From Clusia tigrina (taxonomy: Eukaryota > Arthropoda > Insecta > Diptera > Clusiidae): a stretch of DNA of 64,000 nucleotides. The notes below the pieces were generated by a model that saw only the letters and a list, made by a program, of their open reading frames with translations, did no database searches and was not told where the DNA came from. The position numbers and the translations under genes are program-made. The DNA lies in the NCBI GenBank assembly GCA_920105625.2, contig OV050030.1, positions 314,513,289-314,577,288 of the forward strand, written 5' to 3'. Positions 10,746-21,827 of the stretch are shown in pieces; positions within the stretch are counted from its first letter, which is position 1, and each line of letters opens with the position of its first letter.

Positions 10746-13310
10746 CTATAATTATATTATAACAATTTATGATCAAAATTATGTTTATAATAATTATTTA
10801 CATTTACATTTATATTACTATTACTAATATGTGTAGTCTGGATTTCCTAGTTCAGTAGGTCGTTTGGTCGAGTTCTCTTTAAACGGCGCATGGTGGTTTC
10901 TTCTAGATGTAGCAACTCGTTTATTTCTTCGTTATTATGCCCATGCAGTGTATCGTAGTGTTTTGTGGATATCTTTTTTATTTCTTCGTCAATTCTTGTC
11001 ATATTTAGTTTGCGGTGTATATCTTCATTTGTTGTGTACCAACCAGACTTTATGATAACTCTTAATATTCTAGATTGCTGTCTTTGAATTTTTTGTATGT
11101 GTGACCGCTTTGCCGTTCCTCATACTTGGAGTCCGTACGTCCAAATTGGCTTTATAGTACACTTGTATAGCAGCAACTTGTTGTTAATTGTGAGTTAAGA
11201 TTGCTTACCCATTAACCAATATAGTTGCCTAAATTTTTCTTTTATTTGTTTCGTTTTTTGTTTGATGTGGTAGTGCCAATTTAGCTTTGAGTCCATGTGT
11301 ATACCAAGGTATTTAGTTGTAGACCCTATTTTTATAACTTTATTGTTTATTTTAATAGGTATTGGGTTAAATTTTGTTTTAGTTGTAAAGATTATTTGTA
11401 CAGTCTTATCTTCATTAATTTTGAAGCACTATTTATCAAACCATTCCTTAACATTCTCTGTGTATATCTGCAGATTTGCAGTCGCAGTATTTAGATTTTT
11501 GTCAGATGCTAAGAGGATTGTGTCGTCAGCAAAGGTAGCAATTGTGGTATTCAGTTCTTTTGGAAGTAGTATATCTGAGGTAAATATGACATATAGCAGT
11601 GGTCCTAAAACATTCCCTTGAGGAACTCCAGCTGTTGTAAGATGAATAGACGAACACTCTTCATTATATTTGACGTAAAAGTAACGATCACTAAGATAAC
11701 TTTCAACAATCAAATAGTAGTCAAGTGGCAGCATCGTCTTCAGTTTATGCAGCAGTCCTTTATGCCATACTTTGTCAAATGCTTTTGCAACGTCTAAGAA
11801 TACAGCAACGCAGTACCGCTTATATTCTATGTCTGTTTCAATTTTGTTTGTTATACGGTGCATCTGTTGAATTGTTGAATGTAAAGTTGGATATTTTTTA
11901 ATTTGTAGTGATTTGTAAATTATACAGCCTTTGTAGTTAGCTGTGTGGTTTTCATTGCAGAGAGCGCATTTAATTTGCTGTTTCATATCGCTTTGGATAT
12001 TACATTTAATTGTGCTGTAGTTACCTGCACATTTGACACACACAGGGTCTTTAGTACAATAGTTTTTAGTGTGTCCATATTTTTGGCAATTTGTGCATTG
12101 TGGAATAGTTCTTTTTTGGTGTGGTGGTTCGAAATTTACTTTGCAGTGTAGAAGATGGGTTAAGGAATAGATGTCTTTGTTGTTATCGTTTGGTTTAAGT
12201 TCCAGAGAGAATAAAGGAAGTGGTTGTCTATTTTTTTGCAAGTTGTGAATGTTTAGTACTTCATGTCCTAACTCTGCCAGTTCAGCTATAATGTCGTCTT
12301 TTTCCGTTGAGTAATGCATATTTCGTAAAATTACCTTAAGTCCACGTTGTTCTTTTGGCTTAAATGTATAATATTTGGTTTCATTTTGCTTAAGCAATTT
12401 TATTATGCTTGTGTAATGCACAGATTCAGTCGGCTGTATTTTGACTTCGTTTTTGTTCAGAGCTTTCATCTCGTTATTTGTATTTGGTAGCTGAATTAGA
12501 ACTTTAGTTAGTGCATTAATATTTTCTACGTTTTGTATATATATGGGAGGTGGTTTTTGAGGATGCTTTGTTATTTGTTTCTGTATGGTTGAATTTGTTT
12601 TTGCCCCACTGTTATTTTTGTTCATCAGTTCTGTCATTTAGTATTAGTAGTTCGAACCTGTTTGGTGTATTTGGAGCGATTGACTTACTCAGCCAATATT
12701 CTTTTAGTGTTGCTTGTGTCGCGCTCAGTGGTTTGTTTTTCTGTCTTTTGTTGTTGCTATTTTGATCCGTTAATTTGTTTGGCGATTGCTTTTCGCGGTT
12801 TCGCTTTCGGCTACTCTCCGCTGAAGTTTTGTTAGTGTTTCTATTATTTGAGTTTTGTACTTGCGTGTTAATTGTTGCTGTTGTAATTGGTGTTGTTGTG
12901 TCAGTAGACATGATCATTGCGCTCGAATTTTGCATTTTACTTGTCGCTGTCGCGGCTATGGTTACAGTACAAGCGCTTTATGTTGTTGTTGTTCTTCCTA
13001 ATGTTGTGTTTGGTGGATAATGTTCCATAATAGTAGAGGGTGTCGCGCATTGGACACTCCAAGGTAGTGAAGCATTCGTAGTGGTGTCGTTTAGGAGAGC
13101 GGGAGAGCAGGACCTGGCTCTGCTCTCTGCTGCTTCGACTGGCAAATTGCCGCCGTTATCCTGTGTGGACACAAATGAGAAATATGCATTTCTATTTGTT
13201 ACTGTTTTTTGCTGGTGAGTGTCAGAGACACTCATTTTAGTTATGTTGTTGTTTTTTGTTGTTTGTATTTCAATTGTGTATTTTTGTTTTCAAATTATTG
13301 TTAAATTGTT
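10746..13310 (-). mobile_element. Rearranged Jockey LINE in LTR (unit 2)
   Basis: This is the same insertion as in unit 1, flanked by ATTCGTACA at 10737-10745 and 13311-13319. Unit-specific changes include a one-base T insertion near 12617 that shifts ORF1, and TAA rather than an open codon near 12978. Confidence 0.75.
11429..13235 (-). pseudogene. Jockey ORF1-RT fused frame (unit 2), three pieces
   Basis: It is homologous to the 601-codon frame of units 3 and 4. Here it is split into 12978-13235 (N-terminus, ended by TAA), 12612-12935 and 11429-12637; the last two are offset by the extra base near 12617. The zinc knuckles and the RT motifs V-P-Q-G and F-A-D-D remain. The RT C-terminus downstream (10847-11428) is also broken: its usual 109-codon terminal frame is not open here, consistent with a substitution near 11120. 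Confidence 0.75.
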
Positions 13311-13349
13311 ATTCGTACATTCTCCCGCACGTTGACGGCGTCAACAACC

Positions 13350-15001
13350 TTAAAAAGTTGTATCAAATTTTGTTTCGTCTTCTGGTTCTTGCATCCTATT
13401 CCGCGGTAATGGCTGCGGTAGACTGACATCATATTTATGCTTTTTTGATTGGATCTTCCAGATTGAATATATAATTACACCAACCGATAGGGTAAGCGCT
13501 AAATACCCGACTGCAGAAAGGTGAACACCCATTGTTTGGACTTTGGACGGTAACTCCCAAACTCTTTCTGATCATTGGCCTTGAATGGTGCTGAGATTGG
13601 ATAATTGCATGTTGTAGTGTTCAATATTATTCGTGTAGTGTGATCGTTGCTGGCCTTGATCCATTTTGAGATTGTCAGTAGCATTGGCCAAGCTGAAATA
13701 TGAGGTTTGTACTGAGCTTGAGAGAGTTTTATAGCCGTGAATTGCGATAAAACTGTGTTTCAGAACACAAGATGGTTGTAGCTTCAGCATTCCCGATCCT
13801 TCTAATGTTAATTGCAAGGCTTCACCATCACATACTGCACTCAAGCGAGTGACAAACTTCAAGGCGTAGATCCACTCGTTCTTATGATCCATTTGAATCC
13901 AGGTTGAATTGTTTTGAACTTCATGGTGGATGCAATCCCGTTGAGTATCATTGGCAAACAGTTTAACTTCACATGAACATACTTCAGACCCTCTGTTGTG
14001 TATCAAATGGGTGTTGGCGCATAAGTATGTATATGGCTTCATCACTGTACAAGCCTCCAAATCAGCTAAACTCATGACAACGTATTGATCTCTGTGCGCG
14101 TTTATGGCTAGAAATCTGTTACAAGATTCTATTGTAGTCATTGTGCCATTTATTATGTTAGGAATTGGTATCATCCGATACAGTCCGAATCTTTCCTCTG
14201 GAATTAATGGCAATGAGATTCTAAAAATGGCATGCTTCTTTGTTAAACCGCCTTCTACCTTCATTAATTTGTACAGTTGCAGTGAGTCCTCTTGATTCAC
14301 TGGTATTTGGAGGGATGTTGAAAGATGAGTTTTTATCTTGAGAATTTCTTCTTGTAGTTGAGTTGGTGATAGCAATAATGGGCTGATTTTGTTATGGTGT
14401 GTATCTGTCATAACATTCAATATTGATGATTGGATTCTTTGCAAGTGAGATGTTATCATAATGAGTTGGAGGGTCAGAGTGATGAAATAATGAGTCAGCT
14501 TGGCTTGAAACTTTTCTCCTTCAATGTGATTTAAGGTTTTCATTATGTCATTGATTTGGTTGTCAAGATTATCGAACTTTCGTTTGACTTCTATTTGATC
14601 TTGTTTGATCACGTTGATAGTAGAATCAATCACTGATGTTTGGTTTTTGAGCAGGACTAATAGATGGCCTTCATTTTCTTTCACTTGCTGAATGGTTTTT
14701 GACATTGATTCTGCATATTCTGAGTCCAAAACACCAAACAATGAGCTTGCAATATTTCCCACTATATCCACAGTACCTCTTTTAGATCGATGGGGAAACA
14801 ATATCTTGTTATCCATTTGTAATTCAGCTTCAACATACTCGAAGTTCACAAGAGTATCGTGACAAGTAAATGGTGGCAGCTTCCGATGCCCTTGGATAAA
14901 GTCGTAAGTTCTGCCCAGTATGACTCTAGTTCGTAGTACACCACAAGTTTCCATTCTGACCTCTCGAAATGTGCTGAACCTATTCCTTCGAAGTAAATAC
15001 C
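13350..15001 (-). pseudogene. Envelope-like gene, unit 2
   Basis: The ectodomain frame of 460 codons (13572-14954) is fully open and differs from unit 1 at only a few residues. The cleavage-like R-S-K-R-G site and the following hydrophobic segment are present. The membrane-anchor part (13350-13532) is again separated by an in-frame TGA (13572-13574), and the N-terminal frameshift is shared. As in unit 1, the encoded protein would lack signal peptide and anchor in one frame. Confidence 0.7.
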
Positions 15002-17485
15002 CTATTCCGTGTTGAATTTGGTGTTAGCAATCTGCGAAAATCTTATTGGACCTCCCATGACAATTGGTATGATGAGTAATCCCAGCAGTACTGTTGTGAG
15101 TCCCGTAAGTCTTGTTTTTATTCGTTTTGTTGGTATTTCTACTTTTTCATCTTGATTCTCATGACTTGTTGGTTGGTCATGGATCCTATTATCATTTATG
15201 GGTAGTAGAGCTAATTTATGGACTGCACGTTTCCAAGTTCCAGTAGCTCTAACATCAGCCACTCGTACTGCTCCATCATCACCCTTATACGTCCTTGTTA
15301 TCCTTCCTAGTGGCCATTGAAGAACTGCAACATTGTCTTCCTTAATTATTACTATGTCCCCTTGGTTGATGTTATTGTGCTGATGTGTCCATTTGGTTTT
15401 AGATTGAAGCTCGCATAAATATTCGTGCGACCGTCGTTTCCAAAACTCATTTTTGATGTGGGATACGAGTTTCTACCGGGTCAGCAAATTTGAAGTTGAC
15501 GGGATGTAATTTACATCGACTTGCGTGTTGAGTGGTTCTCCTATCAAGAAGTGGCCTGGAGTCAGGGCGCCTAAGTCATTTGGATCGTTGGACATCGAAC
15601 TTATTGGTCTTGAGTTGAGAATGGCTTCTATTTCAATAATAACTGATTCCAGCTCTTCATAGGTTAGTGATGCTGTTGACACGCTCCTAACCAAAAGATG
15701 CTTCGCAGAATTCACTGCTGCTTCCCACAGACCTCCGAAATGAGGGGCTCTTGGAGGAATAAAATTGAATTGTATTCCCTTTTTACCGCATTCTGTCTCA
15801 ATTTTTGTTTTCCCTTCATCTGAATATATTGATGTAGTCAGTTCCGTAAGCTTGTTTTTGGCGCCAACGAAATTTGTCGCGTTGTCACAATATAAGTTTA
15901 GACAATTTCCACGTCGGCCAATGAAACGTTTCAGAGCGCCAATGAATGCTTCTGTCGTAAGATCGCTTACAAGTTCTAAATGGACAGCTTTAGTAACAAA
16001 ACAGCAGAAAACGGATATGTAAGCCTTGTGTGGTCTTTTCCCTCTAATTTTGTAATGCACCCAGAATGGTATACAGTAGTCTACTCCAGAGTTAATGAAT
16101 GGGCGTGCTGAAGTCACTCGTGTTGCTGGCAGGTTTCCCATTAATTGGTTCAGCAACTGAGGCCATGCCCTGATGCATCGTATGCATTGCTGTACTGTTG
16201 ATCTGGCCGATGATTTGCCTTTTATGGGCCAGTACCTTTGCCTTATTATGGCCAGCAAGGCTTGAGGTCCACAGTGTTTATTCTCGATGTGAGTCATCTC
16301 AAATAGTAGTTTTGCTAAGGGATCATTATACAGAATGAGCATTTGATGTTTTGCTTCATAAGGTACCAGTGATGCTTCCAATCGTCCTCCAACTCGCAAA
16401 ATGTTTGCGTCATCCAAAAATGGTGATAGGCTCTTCAATGTACTCGTCCCCTTGAGATCCTTGTGTTTCTTGAGGTACATGATGTCGTCATTGAAATCAG
16501 ATATTTGCATAGCTTGAACAATGATTCTTAATGCATGATCTAATTCGATGGGAGTCAGCGCTATATAAGTTTTTCGTACGTCCTTGCTACATCTAGTGTT
16601 GCTTATGAAACGACAAATAAATCCTACGATGCGTTGAAGAGTCCTGAAAGAGTTTCGGTGGTTGATTATATACACCAGTTCTTCAAAGTCAATTGCTACC
16701 AAGGATGCTGGATTCGTTCGTTTTCTCTCGATGTTATTGGGAATGGCTAGCTGTGGAGCAAACTTGGGAGGCCATGCTGATTCTTTCCCATGTAGAAAAA
16801 ATGGCCCGTAAAGCCACAGGTCACATCTTGCAAATTCTCCTGGTGATAATCCTCGTGAAACAACGTCAGCTGGGTTATCCTTGGAGCTAACATGACGCCA
16901 CTGTTCTGCTAATGTCAAACCTTGAACAGTAGCTACCCTGTTGGCTACAAATGTTTGAAATGATGAGGAGGCTGAATTAATCCAAGACAGAACTATTTGT
17001 GAGTCTGTCCACAAAAAGGTGCGACAATCCTTTAACCGTAAATCATTTTTTACCCTAGCTGCCAACTGTGAGAATAGTACTGCTGCGCATAGTTCCAAGC
17101 GAGGCAATGTTTGTAGCTTAAGTGGAGTTACGCGTGATTTGGCACATAACAACCTCACTACTACTCTTCCTTCTTTGAAGATAGATCTGATATAAATTGC
17201 TGCTCCGAAGGCCTTTTCTGATGCATCGGAGAAGACGTGAAGTTGAATTGATGTTGGGATCTCACTTCTATGAATGTGTCGTGAGAATTTAAAGTTGTCC
17301 AATTCTTGCAATGCGCTTCGAAAACGCTCCCATCTTGTATGTAATTCTGCTGGTAGAGCTTCATCCCAACTAATTTTTAATTGCCATAATGCTTGTATAA
17401 AGATTTTGCCAAGAGGATCAAATAATCTCGCTACGTCTGAGGTGACAGACCGCTTGGAAATTCGTTTAACGGGGTTGAGATTCAC
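15002..17485 (-). pseudogene. BEL pol: Pao, RNase H, integrase (unit 2; longest copy)
   Basis: Unlike units 1 and 3, this copy reads uninterrupted for 670 codons (15473-17485), from the Pao region through RNase H and the complete integrase zinc finger and D,D,E core. It has the L-R-V-G-G-R-L motif where units 1 and 3 carry a stop. A 27-bp in-frame deletion near 17407 removes nine residues after F-D-P-L-G. The TAG at 15473-15475 still separates integrase from the DUF5641 tail (15002-15472). Since the upstream RT lesions are shared, it is not an active polyprotein. Confidence 0.85.
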
Positions 17486-18190
17486 CTTTACAGAATTGGT
17501 CAGTCTTTGGCAGCCATGTCAGGCCCAGGGTTTTTATTGAATCATTCTTGTCGTTAGTAAAATCCAAATTAACTTCCTGGTCACCTTGTGGAAAGTTCTG
17601 AAGGAGTTTAGGGTGATTTGCACACCATTTGCGCAGATTGAATCCATACCCATTCAACATAGTGATGAGTTGCCGTTGAGTTTCCATGGCGGTAATCAGA
17701 CTGTCTGATCCACCAAGACCATCGTCGACATAAAAGTTATCCTGAAGCATCTGAGCACCTAGTGGATACCGGATGGCGTTTTCTGATGACATTTGTTTGA
17801 CACATCTTGTGGCGAGGTATGGTGCCGATCTTGTCCCATATGTGACAGTGTTAAGTTCTTAACACTTCAGTGGTTTCTTAGGGTCGCTCCTCCATATGAT
17901 CAATTCATAATGGCGATCTTCAGAGTGGACCAGTATCTGCCGATACATTTTTTCAATGTCGGTGGTGAATACAAATTTCGGTAGACGGAAACGTAGCAGG
18001 ATTGAAAATAGTTCGGATTGTATGGTTGGACCTATGTGCATTATGTCATTGAGTGAGCCTCCCGATGACTTTTTTGAAGATGCGTCAAATACCACCCGCA
18101 GTTTTGTTGTGCTGCTGTCAGGTTTAAGTACACAGTGGTGTGGGATGAAGTAATTAGGTGAGAGTATTTCATTGATGTTGAGGATAAAAT
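17466..18190 (-). pseudogene. BEL reverse transcriptase (unit 2)
   Basis: Fingers frame 17859-18095 and palm frame 17466-17792 are in the same phase, interrupted only by TAA at 17859-17861. Y-V-D-D lies near 17725. The frameshifts toward protease (near 18165) and toward Pao/RNase H (near 17490) are shared with the other units. Confidence 0.8.
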
Positions 18191-19285
18191 TGATTCAGCT
18201 AGTTCGACTTCGTCCAGTTTCCATAGCCGTTCAATAAGTTGGTTTGTATCGTCATCATCCTCACTGCAAATACCGCAAGTTTCTGACGCCATCTGAAGTT
18301 CTCCTATCCTTCCTGATAGTATCCAGCCAAACACTGTGTTTTGTAGTGTTGGAAGTTCGATTGCTAATCGTATCTGTCCAATTGACAATACTTGGTGATA
18401 AAATTCCGCTCCTAATAAAACATCGATTTTGTCAGGACGGTTGAATACTGGATCCGCTAAAGTGATGTTCTTCGGAATTGGCCATTTGGATATGTCAAAT
18501 GGTTTTGTCGGTTGCGGAGAAATTATATCTCCTAGAACGAACGCCTCCAGTCGAGTGGAAAAGCCGTTAATTCCTGACTGTAGTTCAAGGCTAACTCGAC
18601 GCTGTGCTCTCCGAGTTCTCTTGCCTATTCCTTGGACATTCATTGTTGTGGACTTCGTTGAAATTCCAAGTCTCTTGACAAGCCGTTCACTCACGATATT
18701 GATCTGAGATCCGGAGTCCAGAATGGCTCTGCATTCAACTTCCTGCCCGTTGTTGCTGACTATTTTCACCATTGCAGTGCTGAGGAGCACATATCCCTGT
18801 TGCTTCGACTCCTTCGAAGCTACTAGTGCTGTGGACTGTTGAGGGTGTGGTTCATACTTGACCTGGTTTACGGCTGGTTCGCTGCGATATCCTTCAGAAT
18901 GTACTAATGTATTGTGACTGTGATTACACTTAGTACATTTTCTTGACATACAATCATTTGCCCAGTGTCCAGGCTTTAGACAATTAATGCATAGCTTATG
19001 TGTTTTTAGGAACTGTAACCTCTTCTGAACAGAAAGTTTCAAAAAGCTTTGGCATGCAAACAGCGGATGTGTTTGGCTATTGCAAGACAAGCATTTCTTG
19101 ATTCCTTGTTTTGTGGCTATAACCGTTGTCAATGTTTTTGCCGTATGCTCTCTTTGGCCGATTGCCTCGAGAGACTGGAATCTCGTTTCAATAAACTTTA
19201 AGAATTGCCTTAGGGTAGGTAATTCCTTTGGCTTCTCCAATGACTGCTCATATGCAATCCGCGTGCCTTTGTCTAATTTCTTCAC
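18041..19285 (-). pseudogene. BEL zinc knuckles and protease (unit 2)
   Basis: 414 codons with the same zinc-knuckle pair and D-S-G-S protease motif as in unit 1. Residue differences from unit 1 include K-R-T-R-R for K-G-T-R-R, R-P-D for R-I-D, and F-Y-H for F-D-H. The first and last of these states recur in the fragment at 60951-64000. Confidence 0.8.
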
Positions 19286-20429
19286 TAGGAGGTGGAGAAT
19301 AATTCGTGTCTAAACCAAGGTTTCTTAATGCCAGTAAGGTTTCCTGGGTTGTATCATGAAGTCCTTTTAGTGCTGCCGCTGATGGATAGTCTGTTGAGTG
19401 TTTGTTTTGCCCCAATAGTTTTTCCAACAGAGCTGAAGTTAGCAATCGCACATTGCTATATCGATCTTGGAGTGATTCCCATGCAGTTTGGTAGTTATTC
19501 TCAGTTAGAGTGAGGTGTATAATTAATCGTTCTGCTTCTCCGATCAAATTTGTTTTAAGATACCACATCTTCTGTATTGTTGGAAGTGGCCTTTTGTTGA
19601 TCATTTCATTGAATAGATCATAAAATTGTTGCCACTTCAGGTAATCTCCATCGAATTTTGGCAGTATTACCTTTGGCAAATGTTCGGCGTGTGACGCTCG
19701 ATTCGAAATTGCAGGAACGGTCACTCCCTTCTCTTGAAGCATAAGAATTCTGTTACTGACATGCATCTCTATGCTCAGGTATTCTTCAAAATTATAATCG
19801 TCAGAATTCATGTCATCTATAGAATCCAGTATAACATCATTAAATCTCCGGGCTGCATTCCAATGATGATCTATAAGGTTGGCCTTTGTAGTATAATATT
19901 GGCATGAATGGGGTGTGTCATCAGCCAATACATCGTCTAACATGCGTTGCACGAGTGCAATAACTGTCTTTTGCTTGTGCACCATGTTAGGCATATTAGT
20001 CTTTTGAAGCCTCTTCTCTATGGGTTCTGCTGAACGAGTTAGGCCACTAACTCCTTGTGGTTGAGTTATGCCCTTCTCTGCAGGTTCCGTTGAGCAACTT
20101 GGGACACTAACTGCTTGTGGTTGAGTTATGCCCTTTGCTGTGAGTATTTGTTTGCTCTCCTTAATGTCTGTAAGGAAGTCTTGGTATCGGTTGCACATTG
20201 ATGCGTATAGATCGTTCACAAAATATGGATGGTCATTAGCTGCCGTTGGATCCTTTCTAATTTGGATACGTTGGAAAGTTAACCATAGCTCCTCAATTTC
20301 TTTGGATTTCCTTTCAATATAGTCGAGTGTCTTCCGATCTTTCGGCGTCTTCTTATAGGATGCAATGGCCTTTTGGAGACCAATTGCATTGTCGTCCTGA
20401 TGACGGATGAGATCGTCGATAGTTGTCAT
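19248..20429 (-). CDS. BEL gag (DUF1759), unit 2
   Basis: An open frame of 393 codons with the same start context, duplicated ~21-residue K-G-I-T-Q-P-Q segment and DUF1759 region as unit 1. It has a few substitutions (for example H-H-W-N and R-F-N-D for H-H-S-N and R-F-K-D). It is the capsid gene of a defective element; expression is unknown. Confidence 0.8.
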   Translation of the reverse strand: MTTIDDLIRHQDDNAIGLQKAIASYKKTPKDRKTLDYIERKSKEIEELWLTFQRIQIRKDPTAANDHPYFVNDLYASMCNRYQDFLTDIKESKQILTAKGITQPQAVSVPSCSTEPAEKGITQPQGVSGLTRSAEPIEKRLQKTNMPNMVHKQKTVIALVQRMLDDVLADDTPHSCQYYTTKANLIDHHWNAARRFNDVILDSIDDMNSDDYNFEEYLSIEMHVSNRILMLQEKGVTVPAISNRASHAEHLPKVILPKFDGDYLKWQQFYDLFNEMINKRPLPTIQKMWYLKTNLIGEAERLIIHLTLTENNYQTAWESLQDRYSNVRLLTSALLEKLLGQNKHSTDYPSAAALKGLHDTTQETLLALRNLGLDTNYSPPPSEEIRQRHADCI

Positions 20430-20613
20430 TATTAACGCTCATACTATTGTGCTCTTGCTTCTTAAGTATCGTGTTTTGTAGCACCCTGTGTGTTCGAACT
20501 AAAACCGATTGATGAATTGTGATAAAACTGAATGCTCACACTGCTGTGCTTTTGCTGAATCAATTTTATATCCTGTATATCTATCGTCCTTCTATCACGT
20601 CGGGGTCACCAAA

Positions 20614-21144
20614 TGTAAATACAGCCTCGTTTGACTGTAGTGATGTATTTCTTATTGACGTCTCATACAGGTACTTCAACCAATATGAGACTAGGAATAA
20701 TAATTTGATTATTCAAGCACTTGAACCTGAACAATCCGTCGCTGAAATAAAAGACTCAGTTTTCTTGTTGCTAAAGAATCAAAGAGTGATTTGTTTATTG
20801 AAATTCATCGTCTTAAATAATAACTTATTGCTAACATTATCAATAATAATTAATAAGTACTAAAAGTAAATATCAGCAGAATATAACAGCAGCGCATAGC
20901 AGCATGTGCAAGTTCAATGAACATACGTTTCAATGCCACCCAAATGCTTATGTTGCATTTTTGGGAATGCACCTAATTCTTGTGCAGGTGTCATTTGAGC
21001 CACAATGCTACTGCACGCGCAGACTGCATATTCCTTGTTGTTGTTGTGGATGCAAACGTACGGATACATACAAATATACTTTGCATATTAAACATTATGT
21101 TACAGTTGAAGGTTGTGCGATTGATATTTATATGAATTCGTACA
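20614..21144 (-). repeat. Shared BEL LTR between units 2 and 3 (531 bp)
   Basis: It has the same length and ends as 10215-10745, with only isolated substitutions (for example C for A near 20731). It serves as 5' LTR of unit 2 and 3' LTR of unit 3. Confidence 0.75.
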
Positions 21145-21245
21145 CTATAATTATATTATAACAATTTATGATCAAAATTATGTTTATAATAATTATTTAC
21201 ATTTACATTTATATTACTATTACTAATATGTGTAGTCTGGATTTC

Positions 21246-21827
21246 CTAGTTCAGTAGGTCGTTTGGTCGAGTTCTCTTTAAACGGCGCATGGTGGTTTCT
21301 TCTAGATGTAGCAACTCGTTTATTTCTTCGTTATTATGCCCATGCAGTGTATCGTAGTGTTTTGTGGATATCTTTTTTATTTCTTCGTCAATTCTTGTCA
21401 TATTTAGTTTGCGGTGTATAGCTTCATTTGTTGTGTACCAACCAGACTTTATGATAACTCTTAATATTCTAGATTGCTGTCTTTGAATTTTTTGTATGTG
21501 TGACCGCTTTGCCGTTCCCCATACTTGGAGTCCGTACGTCCAAATTGGCTTTATAGTACACTTGTATAGCAGCAACTTGTTGTTAATTGTGAGTTAAGAT
21601 TGCTTACCCATTAACCAATATAGTTGCCTAAATTTTTCTTTTATTTGTTTCGTTTTTTGTTTGATGTGGTAGTGCCAATTTAGCTTTGAGTCCATGTGTA
21701 TACCAAGGTATTTAGTTGTAGACCCTATTTTTATAACTTTATTGTTTATTTTAATAGGTATTGGGTTAAATTTTGTTTTAGTTGTAAAGGTTATCTGTAC
21801 AGTCTTATCTTCATTAATTTTGAAGCA
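21246..21827 (-). pseudogene. Jockey RT thumb and C-terminus (unit 3)
   Basis: Continuation of RT after the TAG at 21828. The last 109 codons (21246-21575) are open, with the W-T-Y-G-x-Q-x-W motif, and end at the same stop as unit 1. A TAA near 21595 interrupts the middle. Confidence 0.7.
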
